64,000 nt of DNA from NCBI RefSeq assembly GCF_002288105.1, contig NZ_CP016774.1:682001-746000 (forward strand), written 5' to 3'. The DNA comes from Candidatus Planktophila versatilis (GTDB taxonomy: Bacteria > Actinomycetota > Actinomycetes > Nanopelagicales > Nanopelagicaceae). The translations under genes and the position numbers were made by a program. Every line of letters begins with the position of its first letter. Position 1 is the first letter of the stretch. Shown here piece after piece: positions 21,733-30,992 of the stretch. The notes under the pieces were generated by a model that saw only the letters and a list, made by a program, of their open reading frames with translations, was not told the DNA's origin and made no database searches.

Positions 21733-22767
21733 CTACTTTGGAGTTACCGATGCTGCATCCGCGTTTGTGAGAGTGAAAACAGGTTCCCTATCTGTCAGGG
21801 CCACCCATATCTGCCCCTTTTCAAAGGTGATCTCTTCCCCACTCATGCTGAGCCAGCGAGTTCCCTCTTCGGCAGTGGGTCTGCTCCAGGTGGCTTTAAT
21901 GGATTTACCGTTTCGCAGGATGTAACCGCTGCCACTCCCGACAGTCGTTGAAAGTGGAGTCACTTCTCCATTTTTGTCCTTATAGATTGAATCCGTAATT
22001 GAAACTAGTTGAATGACAAATGTAGAAGCACCAAGCCGAGTCCCATCTTCTGTGATGTTCGGCTCCTTTCGAAAATCTAAAAGCCAACGATTCTCCTTCT
22101 TAGACCATTGCACATCATAGGAACTAGCTGGCCAAGAAATCTGTGCAGTTGTAATTGCTACTCCTTCATCTGATACTTTTCCAAAATTCCAGCCCATGTT
22201 CTTTGATTGCGCAAAATCCAAGCCTCTGCTCTTTGCCAGTTCCAGCAATAGGTCTGCGCGCAGCACCATCGCATATGGCTGGGTGCGATTCGGATCTGTT
22301 GTGAAAATTGTCGGCGAGTTTCGTTGTGCCCCTAGGTCATGAAGATTTGCCGCCGCAATAATCGGAAGCATTTTGCTTTGCGCTCCACTATAAGCAAATC
22401 CCACTCGACCATACTGAGCAAGCAGTTCAACATCTGAAATGCGCGCCGAGCGAACTGGTCCAATTCGTGTGGGAATCTTTGATGAGAAAACTGCGGCAAG
22501 GCGGGTAGAGCCACCTTCAACTTGTTCGATGTAAACCAGATCAGCATCTTCTAAGCCAATCTGTGGATGAGCCATCGATGTGTCATCAATCTTCACAACA
22601 AGTACCGGACCATCAGCACCCACACGTCCACTAATTGAATTCTCGGCCGGAGCTTTGGAAAAAGGGCTTTTTACCTTAAAGAGTGAGTCAGGAGAAATGA
22701 CGGAGGTGAGAACAACCGCGCACGATGCGATCACGAATATAACCGCAACTAAACGCTTAAAAAACAT
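21733..22767 (-). CDS. DUF3048-type exported protein (YerB-like)
   Basis: A 344-residue protein with an N-terminal signal or anchor segment (about residues 5-25) and then an extracytoplasmic region with the features of the DUF3048 family: VVKIDDTSMAHPQIGLEDADLVY near residue 60, GGSTRLAAVFSS near 87, and a C-terminal domain with GSGSGYILRNGKSIKATW near 285. The biochemical function of this family is not established. I took the ATG at 22767; a TTG five codons upstream would extend the overlap with the next gene. It overlaps the LemA-like gene by 11 bases. Confidence 0.82.
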   Translation of the reverse strand: MFFKRLVAVIFVIASCAVVLTSVISPDSLFKVKSPFSKAPAENSISGRVGADGPVLVVKIDDTSMAHPQIGLEDADLVYIEQVEGGSTRLAAVFSSKIPTRIGPVRSARISDVELLAQYGRVGFAYSGAQSKMLPIIAAANLHDLGAQRNSPTIFTTDPNRTQPYAMVLRADLLLELAKSRGLDFAQSKNMGWNFGKVSDEGVAITTAQISWPASSYDVQWSKKENRWLLDFRKEPNITEDGTRLGASTFVIQLVSITDSIYKDKNGEVTPLSTTVGSGSGYILRNGKSIKATWSRPTAEEGTRWLSMSGEEITFEKGQIWVALTDREPVFTLTNADAASVTPK

Positions 22768-23260
22768 CGCCTTCAAATTCAAAAGTAACCGGCTCTGGCG
22801 CCGAACCTGCTAAACGAAAGAGTCGGATAAAGAGCTTCCTGCGCACCATCTGTGTTCTTGTCACAGACTCAACGTGTATGGCGATAGCAACTTTGATTTT
22901 CGCTGTCAGGTCTTTTAGTTCAAGTAAGAGCTCTTGCTCCAAAGGATTTTGAGTATCGGCAGAATTCTCAATCAGAATTCCTAGTGCGCCAGTCAGGCCA
23001 GTCTCGGCTTGTGAGCGATCTCGGACCGTTGCCTCACGTGCTTGGTGTGCGGCAAATGTCAGAAGTAGTGACGCTGCTGGATCAGAGATTTCAGAGCGGG
23101 CTATCTCAATGGCAACCGCAGCTCGGCGTTGCAGCAATCCATCAAGGTTGGCCCAACTGGTCTCAACCCGGTGATGTAAGCGATTAAGTCTTGTTGCCAG
23201 AAATGATAAGTACCAAGCGAAAATAGAGAGAAAGAAGAAGGCCAGGAGAAAGTTATTCAT
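22757..23260 (-). CDS. LemA-like membrane protein
   Basis: A 167-residue protein with one N-terminal membrane segment (about residues 3-20) followed by a helical cytoplasmic or periplasmic region. The stretch RVETSWANLDGLLQRRA near residue 31 resembles the W-x-N-x-D-x-x-L-x-x-R segment of LemA proteins. The rest is divergent, so the family call is tentative. It lies between pimA (overlap of 8 bases at 23253-23260) and the DUF3048 gene. Homologous positions in other actinobacteria also carry a small membrane protein. Role unknown. Confidence 0.62.
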   Translation of the reverse strand: MNNFLLAFFFLSIFAWYLSFLATRLNRLHHRVETSWANLDGLLQRRAAVAIEIARSEISDPAASLLLTFAAHQAREATVRDRSQAETGLTGALGILIENSADTQNPLEQELLLELKDLTAKIKVAIAIHVESVTRTQMVRRKLFIRLFRLAGSAPEPVTFEFEGDVF

Positions 23261-24431
23261 TGCTGCGACCTAGCAATCTATTCCAGGCACGATTATCGGA
23301 AGCAAGCGTTACTCCCCTTCCACCCACCATCGCCATTTCATACACATCGTAAATTCTCTCAGCAACAACGTCCCAGTCAAAACACTGGGCGTAGTCATGG
23401 CCTCTCTTTGCTATCGCACTTCGATGCGCCGGATCTTGCAGTAAAGCAATCGCCTTATCGGCCAAGTCGTGTGCATTTTCAGATTCAAAGAGAGTTCCAT
23501 ACTCTCCGCCACCAAGAAGTGAATCAAATGCTGGGATATCACTTGCTAGAACAGCGGCGCCAGCCGCAAGTGCTTCGGCCAAGATGATGCCAAAGGATTC
23601 TCCACCAGTGTTCGGAGCAACATAAATTCCCACAGATGCCATGAAGTTAGCTTTATCTGACTCGGAAATTGTTCCCAAGAATGTAAATCGGTTTCGCAGA
23701 TGAGGTTCCAGCTTCTCTAGGAAACTCTCTGGGTCTCCTGGTCCTGCAATCAGAATGCGAATATCTGGGATTCGACTCAAAATCTGTGGCAACGCCTCAA
23801 TCAGCACAGAGAGTCCTTTTCGATACTCTTCAAAACGTCCAATGAATCCAATGGTATTTCCCGACCATCGCGGATCCACTGTTGCATCTGCAAAACGAGC
23901 TGCATAGATGCCATTGGGGACAACCATGGCATCGGTATCAAGATGTATCCGTAACGTTTCACGCGCAGCCTCACTCACCGCGATACGTGCATTGAGTTTT
24001 TCAATCACCGGCTCCACAAAGGGCGTAATTGCAAAGGCAATCTTCTTTCGTGCGGAGGCTGCATGAAAGGTCCCCACCATCGGTCCTTCTGCTGCCCAAC
24101 AAGCAAGAAGTGAAATCGATGGAATCGCAGGTTCATGAAGGTGTAAGACATCGAAGTTTCCATCTGCAATCCAGCTCTTCACCCGACTAAATGCAACGGG
24201 ACCAAAGAGCAGACGAGCCACTGCTCCGTTATAGGCAATCGAAATGGGGCGACCGGCACTTGTGACATAGCTAGGCAGATTCTCATCACTTGATGATGGC
24301 GCTAATACCGAAACCGTATGGCCTTGTGCGATGAGATATTCAGCTAAGTCACCGATATGACTCTTGACTCCCCCGGGTGTATCCCACCCATAAGGACAGA
24401 CGATGCCAATGCGCTTCTTGCTTAAGGGCAT
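23253..24431 (-). CDS. pimA: Phosphatidylinositol mannosyltransferase PimA-like (GT4)
   Basis: Transfers the first mannose from GDP-Man to phosphatidylinositol at the inner face of the membrane. The 392-residue GT-B protein has GIVCPYGWDTPGGVKSHIG near residue 9, the GRFEEYRKGLSVLIEAL donor-binding segment near 205, and the PNTGGESFGIILAEALA motif near 285 with the family glutamates. It is directly downstream of the acyltransferase and PI-phosphate synthase genes, which makes PimA much more likely than another GT4. Its start overlaps the acyltransferase stop by 1 base. Confidence 0.9.
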   Translation of the reverse strand: MPLSKKRIGIVCPYGWDTPGGVKSHIGDLAEYLIAQGHTVSVLAPSSSDENLPSYVTSAGRPISIAYNGAVARLLFGPVAFSRVKSWIADGNFDVLHLHEPAIPSISLLACWAAEGPMVGTFHAASARKKIAFAITPFVEPVIEKLNARIAVSEAARETLRIHLDTDAMVVPNGIYAARFADATVDPRWSGNTIGFIGRFEEYRKGLSVLIEALPQILSRIPDIRILIAGPGDPESFLEKLEPHLRNRFTFLGTISESDKANFMASVGIYVAPNTGGESFGIILAEALAAGAAVLASDIPAFDSLLGGGEYGTLFESENAHDLADKAIALLQDPAHRSAIAKRGHDYAQCFDWDVVAERIYDVYEMAMVGGRGVTLASDNRAWNRLLGRSNE

Positions 24432-25315
24432 TAGCTGTTCTCCTTAAAATCTCCATCAGTCCAGATCCGTTGCAGCATATGCCAATCTTGCGGGTGCGCA
24501 GCAATTCCTTTTTCAAAGAGGCTCGCCATCCGTTGGGTCATCTGCGCCACACGTTCGGACTCACTTCCATCTTCTGACACATCTACCGATGTAAATTCAA
24601 TATGGATTCCGTTTTGCGTATATGAAACGTGCGCAACCACAAGCGGTATTCCCGTCTTTATCGCGAGTAGCGCCGGACCTGCCGGCATCCGTGCCGGAAA
24701 GCCAAAGAAGTTCACGTCGATACCTGAAGCCGAGAGATCTCGATCTGCCACAAGTGCGATCAAGCGTTTCTCAAGGGCGCGTTTGATTAGGGTTGCAAAA
24801 GAACGCGAATCGATGGCGAGCACTTCAAAACCCATAGCTTGGCGATAGCGCAGGAACCTTTGAAAGAGCGCCTCTGGTTTTAGTCTTTCGGCAACAGTGA
24901 CGAGCGGAATTCCAAGAGAGCAGAAATAAGCACCAGCATGATCCCAATTACCCGAATGAGGAAGCGCGATGACCACTCCTCGGCCCTCGCGCATGGGATC
25001 AAGGAGTAACTCACCTCGTGTGAGTGTGACCGACTCTTGTATTTGGGACGCTGACCAATCTTGAATTCGGAATGTGTCACACCAATAGCGAAGGTAGGAA
25101 CTCATCGCTTGCCGTAGCAGCGCATCCATATCTGCTTCACTCAAGCCTGGTTTGATGCGACTTAAATTACTGCGAAGTCGCGCAACACCTTTTCCATCCC
25201 TTTTCACAAGATATTTCGCGAGTTTTTCAAATAAGCCGTAAGCCCACTTATGAGGAAGAACTCGAACGATTCTCCAGCCAGCAAAATATGCCAGCGCTGC
25301 CAACTTATCTATCAC
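24431..25315 (-). CDS. Phosphatidylinositol mannoside acyltransferase (PatA-like)
   Basis: Lauroyl/lipid-A-type acyltransferase fold, 294 residues. The catalytic HX4D box is visible as ALPHSGNWDHAG near residue 120, with the downstream VADRDLSASGIDVNFFG segment near 195. In mycobacteria the homologous gene acylates mannose of PIM lipids. Its location between pgsA (overlap 25312-25315) and pimA (overlap at 24431) supports the same role here. No signal peptide is seen; the family is peripheral to the inner membrane. Confidence 0.88.
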   Translation of the reverse strand: MIDKLAALAYFAGWRIVRVLPHKWAYGLFEKLAKYLVKRDGKGVARLRSNLSRIKPGLSEADMDALLRQAMSSYLRYWCDTFRIQDWSASQIQESVTLTRGELLLDPMREGRGVVIALPHSGNWDHAGAYFCSLGIPLVTVAERLKPEALFQRFLRYRQAMGFEVLAIDSRSFATLIKRALEKRLIALVADRDLSASGIDVNFFGFPARMPAGPALLAIKTGIPLVVAHVSYTQNGIHIEFTSVDVSEDGSESERVAQMTQRMASLFEKGIAAHPQDWHMLQRIWTDGDFKENS

Positions 25316-25923
25316 GAATCTGCAAGACCTTTACGGACCACCTGTAGGCGCTGAAACACCGTGACCAATCCCAATACCGCCAAGGTCCAAATTCCGATTG
25401 CCAGAATGTATGGAACACCTAACCCATGAAAACCAGCGGCCACCAGAATAATGACAAGTCGTTCGGTGCGCTCTGTGATTCCAACGCTGCAGGCAATGTT
25501 GAAACTCTCTGCCTTAGCTCGAATGTAAGGAATGAGTACTCCAGTTACCAAGGCAACAACTGCCGGGTATGCAAGAAGGTCTTCATCACGAATCAGTGGC
25601 AGCGCCAGGCTGATGACAATCGCACTATCTGTCACACGATCAATTGTTGAATCTAGGAATCCACCCCAGGCTGTTGCACCCTTATCTGAAATTCGAGCCA
25701 TCGCACCATCAAAGAGATCACTCAAGGCGAAGACTGTAATCACGAGCGTTCCAACAAAATATTCTTCTTTGCTGTAGAAATATGCAGCTGAAATAATGAG
25801 ACCTAGCGCACCTAAAATTGTTACAGAATTCGGTGTTAGGCCCACACGCAGGGCGGCTCTGGCCAACGGATTGATTAATCTGGTGACCGCAGGTTTCAGT
25901 GCGCTACTTATCATCAGGACCAT
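25312..25923 (-). CDS. pgsA: CDP-alcohol phosphatidyltransferase, probable phosphatidylinositol-phosphate synthase
   Basis: A 203-residue integral membrane enzyme with about six segments. It contains the full CDP-alcohol phosphotransferase signature: DLFDGAMAR near residue 69, followed at the normal spacing by GGFLDSTIDR, which supplies the metal-binding aspartates. Actinobacterial members next to PatA and PimA make phosphatidylinositol phosphate from CDP-diacylglycerol and inositol phosphate. The start at 25923 could also be the ATG three codons inside (25914). It is divergent from the EF-G-like gene with only 15 bases between start codons. Confidence 0.9.
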   Translation of the reverse strand: MVLMISSALKPAVTRLINPLARAALRVGLTPNSVTILGALGLIISAAYFYSKEEYFVGTLVITVFALSDLFDGAMARISDKGATAWGGFLDSTIDRVTDSAIVISLALPLIRDEDLLAYPAVVALVTGVLIPYIRAKAESFNIACSVGITERTERLVIILVAAGFHGLGVPYILAIGIWTLAVLGLVTVFQRLQVVRKGLADS

Positions 25924-25938
25924 CGTAGGCTTTCCCTC

Positions 25939-26535
25939 ATGCCTTCACCTATTTCCCAAGCGGCCCGACGAATCCACGTATACGGCCACGTGTCGGGGGC
26001 CCCGCAGGCAATCGCCTCCGAATTTGGCGGCACCGTTTCTTCGGCACCAGAGCACGAATCTGACCTTGCCATATTCGTTATTAACCCAGCAGCCGGTATC
26101 GATGCCCCAACTATTGCACTGTGGGCAGCCCTAGACGAGATACAGATTCCACGACTTGTTCTCGTCAACGGGCTAGATGGGCAGGAGTTAGATTTTGAAG
26201 ATGCCGTCATGGTAGCTAACCGTGTCTTTGATCAACTGGTTACTCCTTACCTAGTTCTTCACCACGATGATGGATCACCGGCGGCACTCATTCGCCTGCA
26301 TGATTTAAGCATCATCGATTACTCAACTACACCAGCATCAGTGCGCGCTTGTGATCCCGAACATGAGGAGTTGGTCAAAGAATTTAGAGAAGAGTTCTTA
26401 GAACAGATGCAAGAGATGGATGATGGCGCATTCGCTGCTGGCATCTTATTTCCGGCCATTCCAATCAATCTCACCAACGGAATCGGCCTTGATATTGTGC
26501 ACGACTACATTAAGTCATTACCAAGCAGCAGCTAG
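25939..26535 (+). CDS. Degenerate stand-alone EF-G G-domain protein (no P-loop)
   Basis: A 198-residue protein that aligns by eye with domain I of elongation factor G but has lost the nucleotide-binding residues. GHVSGAPQ near residue 17 sits where EF-G has GHVDHGKT, and VNGLDG near residue 74 replaces VNKMDR. The region between (switch I and II) is shortened. The second half still follows EF-G: an LHHDDGSPAALIRLHDL segment like the G' subdomain, an EEFLEQMQEMDDGAF segment, and FPAIPINLTNGIGLDIVHDYIKSLPS like the last strand and helix of domain I. No domains II-V follow. GTP hydrolysis is therefore unlikely. It is on the opposite strand inside the PIM operon and overlaps the HIT gene tail by 18 bases. 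Confidence 0.7.
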   Translation: MPSPISQAARRIHVYGHVSGAPQAIASEFGGTVSSAPEHESDLAIFVINPAAGIDAPTIALWAALDEIQIPRLVLVNGLDGQELDFEDAVMVANRVFDQLVTPYLVLHHDDGSPAALIRLHDLSIIDYSTTPASVRACDPEHEELVKEFREEFLEQMQEMDDGAFAAGILFPAIPINLTNGIGLDIVHDYIKSLPSSS

Positions 26536-27042
26536 CTCATCTCGCGTAATAGTAAGTAGTTGCGGCATTACTTTCGTCTTTCCAATAATTGGCATGAAGT
26601 TAGCATCCCCTGACCAGCGAGGAACTATATGTTGATGGATATGCGCCGCCACACCAGCTCCCGAAATCGCACCTTGATTCATTCCTAAGTTAAATCCATC
26701 GGCCTTGGAAACTTTGCGCAAAGTATTCATCGCATGCGCACTGATATCGGTAATCTCATGGCGCTCTTCGGTGGTGAGTTCAGTGAGATCTGCGACGTGG
26801 CGATTGGCACAGACCAAGAGGTGTCCTGGGTTATATGGATAAAGGTTCATCACAACGTATGCACTCACACCCCTGTGAACAATCAAACCTTCTTCATCAC
26901 TCAGAGATGGAATTCGGCAGAATGGGCACTCGACATCATTTCCATCTAGTGGACGATTTTCACCACGCAGATACTCCAGTCGGTGAGGCGCCCATAACCG
27001 TTGCCAGTCATCGGGCATGCCAACGCCATCAATATCACTCAC
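26518..27042 (-). CDS. HIT-family hydrolase/phosphorylase (Ap4A phosphorylase-like)
   Basis: A 174-residue HIT protein with the active-site HIHQHIVPRW motif near residue 137 (the HxHxH triad; the middle His is the nucleophile). An N-terminal CPFC pair is present near residue 39 and could bind zinc. The mycobacterial gene in the same position (between thrS and pgsA) encodes a diadenosine tetraphosphate phosphorylase, and the same role is inferred here. It is 2 bases downstream of thrS, which fits a synthetase that makes Ap4A being paired with its scavenger. Confidence 0.85.
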   Translation of the reverse strand: MSDIDGVGMPDDWQRLWAPHRLEYLRGENRPLDGNDVECPFCRIPSLSDEEGLIVHRGVSAYVVMNLYPYNPGHLLVCANRHVADLTELTTEERHEITDISAHAMNTLRKVSKADGFNLGMNQGAISGAGVAAHIHQHIVPRWSGDANFMPIIGKTKVMPQLLTITRDELAAAW

Positions 27043-27044
27043 TG

Positions 27045-29033
27045 CTATACCTGACGACGTTCTGCAATCGTTGCCAAAATCTCGGCAATTGCATCGGCAA
27101 TCGGAACGCCATTTTTCTGATCTCCGTTGCGATATCTAAATGAGACCGCATTTGAATTCACATCTTCTTCGCCAGCGATGAGCATGTATGGAATCTTCTG
27201 CATCTGGGCATTGCGCACCTTCTTCTGCATGCGATCATCAGAGAGATCAATATCTGCGCGAATTCCGGCAGCCTTCATCGCATTTATCACCTTCACCAAG
27301 TGATCGTTAAAAGCTTCGGCAACCGGAATACCCATCACTTGCACGGGTGCCAGCCATGGTGGGAAAGCACCGGAATAGTGTTCGGTGAGAACTCCGAAGA
27401 ATCTTTCAATGGAGCCAAAGAGCGCGCGGTGAATCATCACTGGGCGTTGCTTGCTGCCATCGGCTGCGGCAAATTCAAGATCAAATCGCTGTGGTAGTTG
27501 GAAATCAACTTGAATAGTGGACATCTGCCAGGTGCGACCTATCGCATCCTTTGCTTGCACCGAAATCTTAGGACCATAAAAAGCTGCTCCGCCGTCATCT
27601 AGAACTAGCTCGAGCCCCTGCTTCATCGCAGCTTCCCGCAGGGCCTCAGTTGCCTCATTCCAATCGGAATCCTCTCCCACTGATTTTTCAGGATTACGAG
27701 TTGAGAGTTCGAGATAGAAATCTGCGAGTCCATAATCACGAAGCAGATTGAGCACGAAGGTCAGAAGTGAATCGAGCTCACCAGCCATCTGCTCTTTCGT
27801 GCAGTAGATATGTGCATCATCTTGGGTAAAGCCGCGGGCGCGAGTGATGCCGTGTAATACACCAGATTTTTCATAACGATAGACAGTTCCGAACTCAAAG
27901 AGTCGAAGCGGTAGTTCGCGATAAGAGCGCTGACGAGATTGAAAGATCAAATTGTGGAAGGGGCAGTTCATCGGCTTCATGTAGTACTGCTGACCAGCAC
28001 GCTTGATAGTTCCATCGGCATGGAGTTCTTCATCCATGATCATCGGTGGATACATTCCTTCGGAATACCAATCAAGGTGGCCTGATTTTTCAAAGAGCGC
28101 TGCCTTAGTTAAGTGCGGTGAGTAGACAAACTCATACTCTTCCTCCTCATGGCGCTTACGAGAGTAATCCTCCATCGCCCGGCGAATGATTCCGCCCTTA
28201 GGGTGAAAGACTGCAAGTCCAGAACCAATTTCTTCTGGAAATGAGAAGAGATCTAGCTCTTGGCCAAGACGACGATGATCACGCTTTTCCGCCTCTGCAA
28301 GTAACTCAAGATAGGCGGTCAGTTCATCTTGGGAAGGCCAAGCAGTTCCATAAATGCGTTGCAGCATTGGGTTCTTCTCCGAACCTCGCCAGTAGGCAGC
28401 TGCGCTGCGCATTAATTTAAAGGCCGGAATATGTTTAGTCGATGGCAGGTGCGGGCCGCGGCAGAGATCAGACCACACTGGCTGGCCATCGCGACCTAAG
28501 TTGTCATAAATCGTTAACTCGGTTCCGCCTACTTCCACACTTGTCTCATCAGTGCCGCCACCTTTGATGCCAATGAGTTCACACTTATATGGCTCATGAG
28601 AAAGTTCTTTCAGGGCATCTGATTCAGTAGTCACTCTGCGCTTAAATCTTTGACCTTCTTTAACAATCTTGCGCATAGCCGTTTCAATCTTTTCTAGATC
28701 ATCTGGATTAAATGGGTTCTGCGGATCAAAGTCATAATAGAAACCATCGGTAATCGGCGGGCCAATTCCCAGCTTGGTATCTGCAAACACTTGCTGCACA
28801 GCTTGCGCCATCACGTGCGCGGTCGAGTGTCGGAGTACTGCAAGACCCTCTGGTGAAGAAATTGAGACCGATGTGACTACATCGCCATCGCTTAAATCTG
28901 TCCAGAGATCTTTGAGGGCGCCATTAATGGTGCAGACAACAATTTCCTTGTTCTCAGCAAATATTTGAGTGGGGCGCTGGTCACTTTCAATCGACCGCGA
29001 TTGGCCATCGACGGTGACGTTGATCAGTGACAT
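27045..29033 (-). CDS. thrS: Threonyl-tRNA synthetase
   Basis: Full-length 662-residue enzyme that charges tRNA-Thr and edits Ser. An N-terminal TGS domain (about residues 1-60) precedes the editing domain with [11 protein letters not shown] near residue 69 and the [11 protein letters not shown] segment near 193. The class II core shows [10 protein letters not shown] near residue 350, a motif-2 loop [17 protein letters not shown] near 388, the Zn ligands and [11 protein letters not shown] near 525. The C-terminal anticodon-binding domain is intact. There is no leader long enough for a T-box; the upstream gene ends 5 bases away. Confidence 0.97.
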   Translation of the reverse strand: MSLINVTVDGQSRSIESDQRPTQIFAENKEIVVCTINGALKDLWTDLSDGDVVTSVSISSPEGLAVLRHSTAHVMAQAVQQVFADTKLGIGPPITDGFYYDFDPQNPFNPDDLEKIETAMRKIVKEGQRFKRRVTTESDALKELSHEPYKCELIGIKGGGTDETSVEVGGTELTIYDNLGRDGQPVWSDLCRGPHLPSTKHIPAFKLMRSAAAYWRGSEKNPMLQRIYGTAWPSQDELTAYLELLAEAEKRDHRRLGQELDLFSFPEEIGSGLAVFHPKGGIIRRAMEDYSRKRHEEEEYEFVYSPHLTKAALFEKSGHLDWYSEGMYPPMIMDEELHADGTIKRAGQQYYMKPMNCPFHNLIFQSRQRSYRELPLRLFEFGTVYRYEKSGVLHGITRARGFTQDDAHIYCTKEQMAGELDSLLTFVLNLLRDYGLADFYLELSTRNPEKSVGEDSDWNEATEALREAAMKQGLELVLDDGGAAFYGPKISVQAKDAIGRTWQMSTIQVDFQLPQRFDLEFAAADGSKQRPVMIHRALFGSIERFFGVLTEHYSGAFPPWLAPVQVMGIPVAEAFNDHLVKVINAMKAAGIRADIDLSDDRMQKKVRNAQMQKIPYMLIAGEEDVNSNAVSFRYRNGDQKNGVPIADAIAEILATIAERRQV

Positions 29034-29038
29034 GGGCG

Positions 29039-29761
29039 TTAGCCTACCGAAACTGGTTGCAAGTGAGCGCGAATGAGGGCCTCGAGTTCACGCGATGATT
29101 GACCTATCTCCAATTTCATATCACCAATAAAGGCGATGGGTTGAGCGATACGAAGACTTGAAACCAGGAATCCTGATTGAATCTCGGGAACTTCCGAGAT
29201 ATGAATCGGGCGCACACTCACCCCGCACTCTTCAATAGCCAGTGCTCGCACAATGCCGGGCAATACCCCCGATGTAATGGGCGGTGTAACCCACGCTCCT
29301 TCGATGCGAAACACCAGGTTAGAAACCGCTGTCTCAGTAATCTCATTCTTAGCGTTAAAAAGGATGGAGTCATCGAATCCTTCGTCCCGTGCTGACTTAA
29401 GAATGGCAAAGCGATCATCGTATGGAAACTTCTTGTGGATGAAGCCAAGAACTGTTTCGCTATAGAAATTGAGATTACTCGGTGATTGCAGTTCTTCATA
29501 TTCATCATGGCTTAGGTGAAAGAGATTATCTGCAAAGCACAACCGCAAGCGGCCTGTTTCAAACTTCTTTGCACTTAACACCTCAGAGAGTTTCACCCTA
29601 ATGCTCTCTTCATCGGGAAGTGTGATCCCAAGCTCGAGAGCCGAATTAATGGCACGCCTCATATGTCGTGCCAGTGCAATAGGTTTACCATCAATTGTTT
29701 TGATTGTTTCAAAGATGCCAGGTGTGCGCGGGAAGCCATAGGAGTCAAGTTCAATTGTCAT
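29039..29761 (-). CDS. pabC: Aminodeoxychorismate lyase-like class IV aminotransferase
   Basis: A 240-residue fold-type IV PLP enzyme. The visible features are [23 protein letters not shown] near the N-terminus (residues about 14-36) and the [17 protein letters not shown] segment near residue 140, which holds the E-x4-N signature of this family. It ends with a normal C-terminal domain. Since the gene overlaps pabB by 11 bases, 4-amino-4-deoxychorismate lyase (giving p-aminobenzoate for folate) is the best call; branched-chain or D-amino acid aminotransferase is the alternative. ATG at 29761 preferred over an upstream start at 29779. Confidence 0.83.
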   Translation of the reverse strand: MTIELDSYGFPRTPGIFETIKTIDGKPIALARHMRRAINSALELGITLPDEESIRVKLSEVLSAKKFETGRLRLCFADNLFHLSHDEYEELQSPSNLNFYSETVLGFIHKKFPYDDRFAILKSARDEGFDDSILFNAKNEITETAVSNLVFRIEGAWVTPPITSGVLPGIVRALAIEECGVSVRPIHISEVPEIQSGFLVSSLRIAQPIAFIGDMKLEIGQSSRELEALIRAHLQPVSVG

Positions 29762-30776
29762 TGAAGCCTCCCCCTGCAATACTCAATAATCGATCTGCTT
29801 TCAACCGAGTCTCATCCCATTCGGCACTTGCGTCACTTGACCATGTAATTCCGGCACCAGTTCCAAAATGCAGCACATCCTTATTCGTTCTCCAGAAAGT
29901 TCTGATTCCGACTGCAATCTCAGCCTTATCCCCCTGCACCCATCCGATGGCCCCGCAATACGGGCCACGCAATACCTTCTCATGCGTGGCAATAATCCGT
30001 AGCGCTGAACTCTTTGGAGCACCACTAATTGACCCAGCGGGAGCTAGCGCCGCAAAGATCTCAGCCCATGTGTTCTTCGCATTCACACTTCCTGTCACAT
30101 CTGAAACCAAATGACTGAGCCCTGGATGCTTTTCAATGCGAAAGAGTTCACTGACAGTCACACTTCCTGATTCACAAATCTTGCCAAAGTCATTGCGCAT
30201 TAAATCCACAATCATCAAATTCTCAGCTTTATCTTTATCCCCGAAGGACTCTTGCTCCACCCGGATTGTTCCTTTAATGGGTGAGGTTGTGATCTGCGCT
30301 CCTATGCGAGAGATGAGTCTTTCCGGAGATGCGGAAGCGATCTCGACATCAGGTAGGCGCAGGTATTGTGCATAGGGCGCTGGGTTCTTGGCGATTAATT
30401 CCGAGAAAAGTCCTGCTAAATATTCAATCGGCTCCGCTAACTGATTGGTAAATTCATAACAGGCGTTGACCTGATAGACACCGCCGGCGGCGATCTCTTC
30501 TCTAATCTGATTGACATAAGTGATGTATTGATTACGGTCAACAGATGAGCGCCACGGGGTTGGTAATTGGCTCCATTCTGACTCTGGGAAGTTGGAGTCT
30601 TGCACGTGCCCAAAGCGCGCAAAGGTCATTTCTCCTTCGAATGTAACAAGAACGGCCCAGAAGTTTCCATCATTGAGCACTGATGGATCGTTGCTGATTT
30701 CCTCTAATTGGGTCGCAAGTCGTCCACCCATCCAGAATTGATTTTCAAGGCCATACACCTGGCTAAGGCTACGCAC
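29751..30776 (-). CDS. pabB: Aminodeoxychorismate synthase component I
   Basis: Chorismate-utilising enzyme, 341 residues. It carries PIKGT near residue 155; this Lys distinguishes PabB from anthranilate synthase TrpE, which has Ala there. Other motifs are NLMIVDLMRNDFGKIC near 177, HLVSDVTGSV near 213 and the APAGSISGAPKSSA loop near 238. It is shorter than full PabB because the N-terminal domain is reduced. The glutamine amidotransferase partner PabA is not in the window. It is followed by the overlapping pabC and then thrS. Confidence 0.9.
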   Translation of the reverse strand: MRSLSQVYGLENQFWMGGRLATQLEEISNDPSVLNDGNFWAVLVTFEGEMTFARFGHVQDSNFPESEWSQLPTPWRSSVDRNQYITYVNQIREEIAAGGVYQVNACYEFTNQLAEPIEYLAGLFSELIAKNPAPYAQYLRLPDVEIASASPERLISRIGAQITTSPIKGTIRVEQESFGDKDKAENLMIVDLMRNDFGKICESGSVTVSELFRIEKHPGLSHLVSDVTGSVNAKNTWAEIFAALAPAGSISGAPKSSALRIIATHEKVLRGPYCGAIGWVQGDKAEIAVGIRTFWRTNKDVLHFGTGAGITWSSDASAEWDETRLKADRLLSIAGGGFNDN

Positions 30777-30811
30777 TTAGCGCGTATAAACAGTGCGAAA
30801 TAATTGACGCT

Positions 30812-30841
30812 TTGGCACTTACCCCTGCTCTGCGCTAGATT
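30812..30841 (+). promoter_or_regulatory. Candidate sigma70-type promoter for tRNA-Gly
   Basis: TTGGCA at 30812-30817 and TAGATT at 30836-30841 are separated by 18 bases, and the -10 hexamer ends 16 bases before the mature tRNA-Gly 5' end. This is the expected geometry for a short-leader stable RNA promoter. It rests on pattern only; another hexamer (TTGACG) 8 bases earlier is too far from the -10. Confidence 0.4.
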
Positions 30842-30857
30842 TGCCCCTGCACAAAAT

Positions 30858-30930
30858 GCGGACGTAGCGCAGCTGGTAGCGCGGAACCTTGCCAAGGTTC
30901 AGGTCGCGGGTTCGAACCCCGTCGTCCGCT
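30858..30930 (+). tRNA. tRNA-Gly (GCC)
   Basis: A cloverleaf folds from 30858 to 30930: acceptor GCGGACG pairs with CGTCCGC, the D-arm GCGC pairs with GCGC, and the anticodon stem GAACC/GGTTC encloses loop TTGCCAA, giving anticodon GCC. The T-loop TTCGAAC is canonical. The discriminator is T and no CCA is encoded. It is the first of three tRNAs here. Confidence 0.96.
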
Positions 30931-30992
30931 CGGATTAACCGCCGCTTAGAATTAATTTTCAGGTGGCGGTTTCTCTATCGCGTCAACAGTTT

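Noticed and set aside
27040-29045. T-box leader for the thrS, hisS, aspS or alaS genes
   Set aside because: Upstream gaps are only a few to about 40 bases, too short for a T-box.
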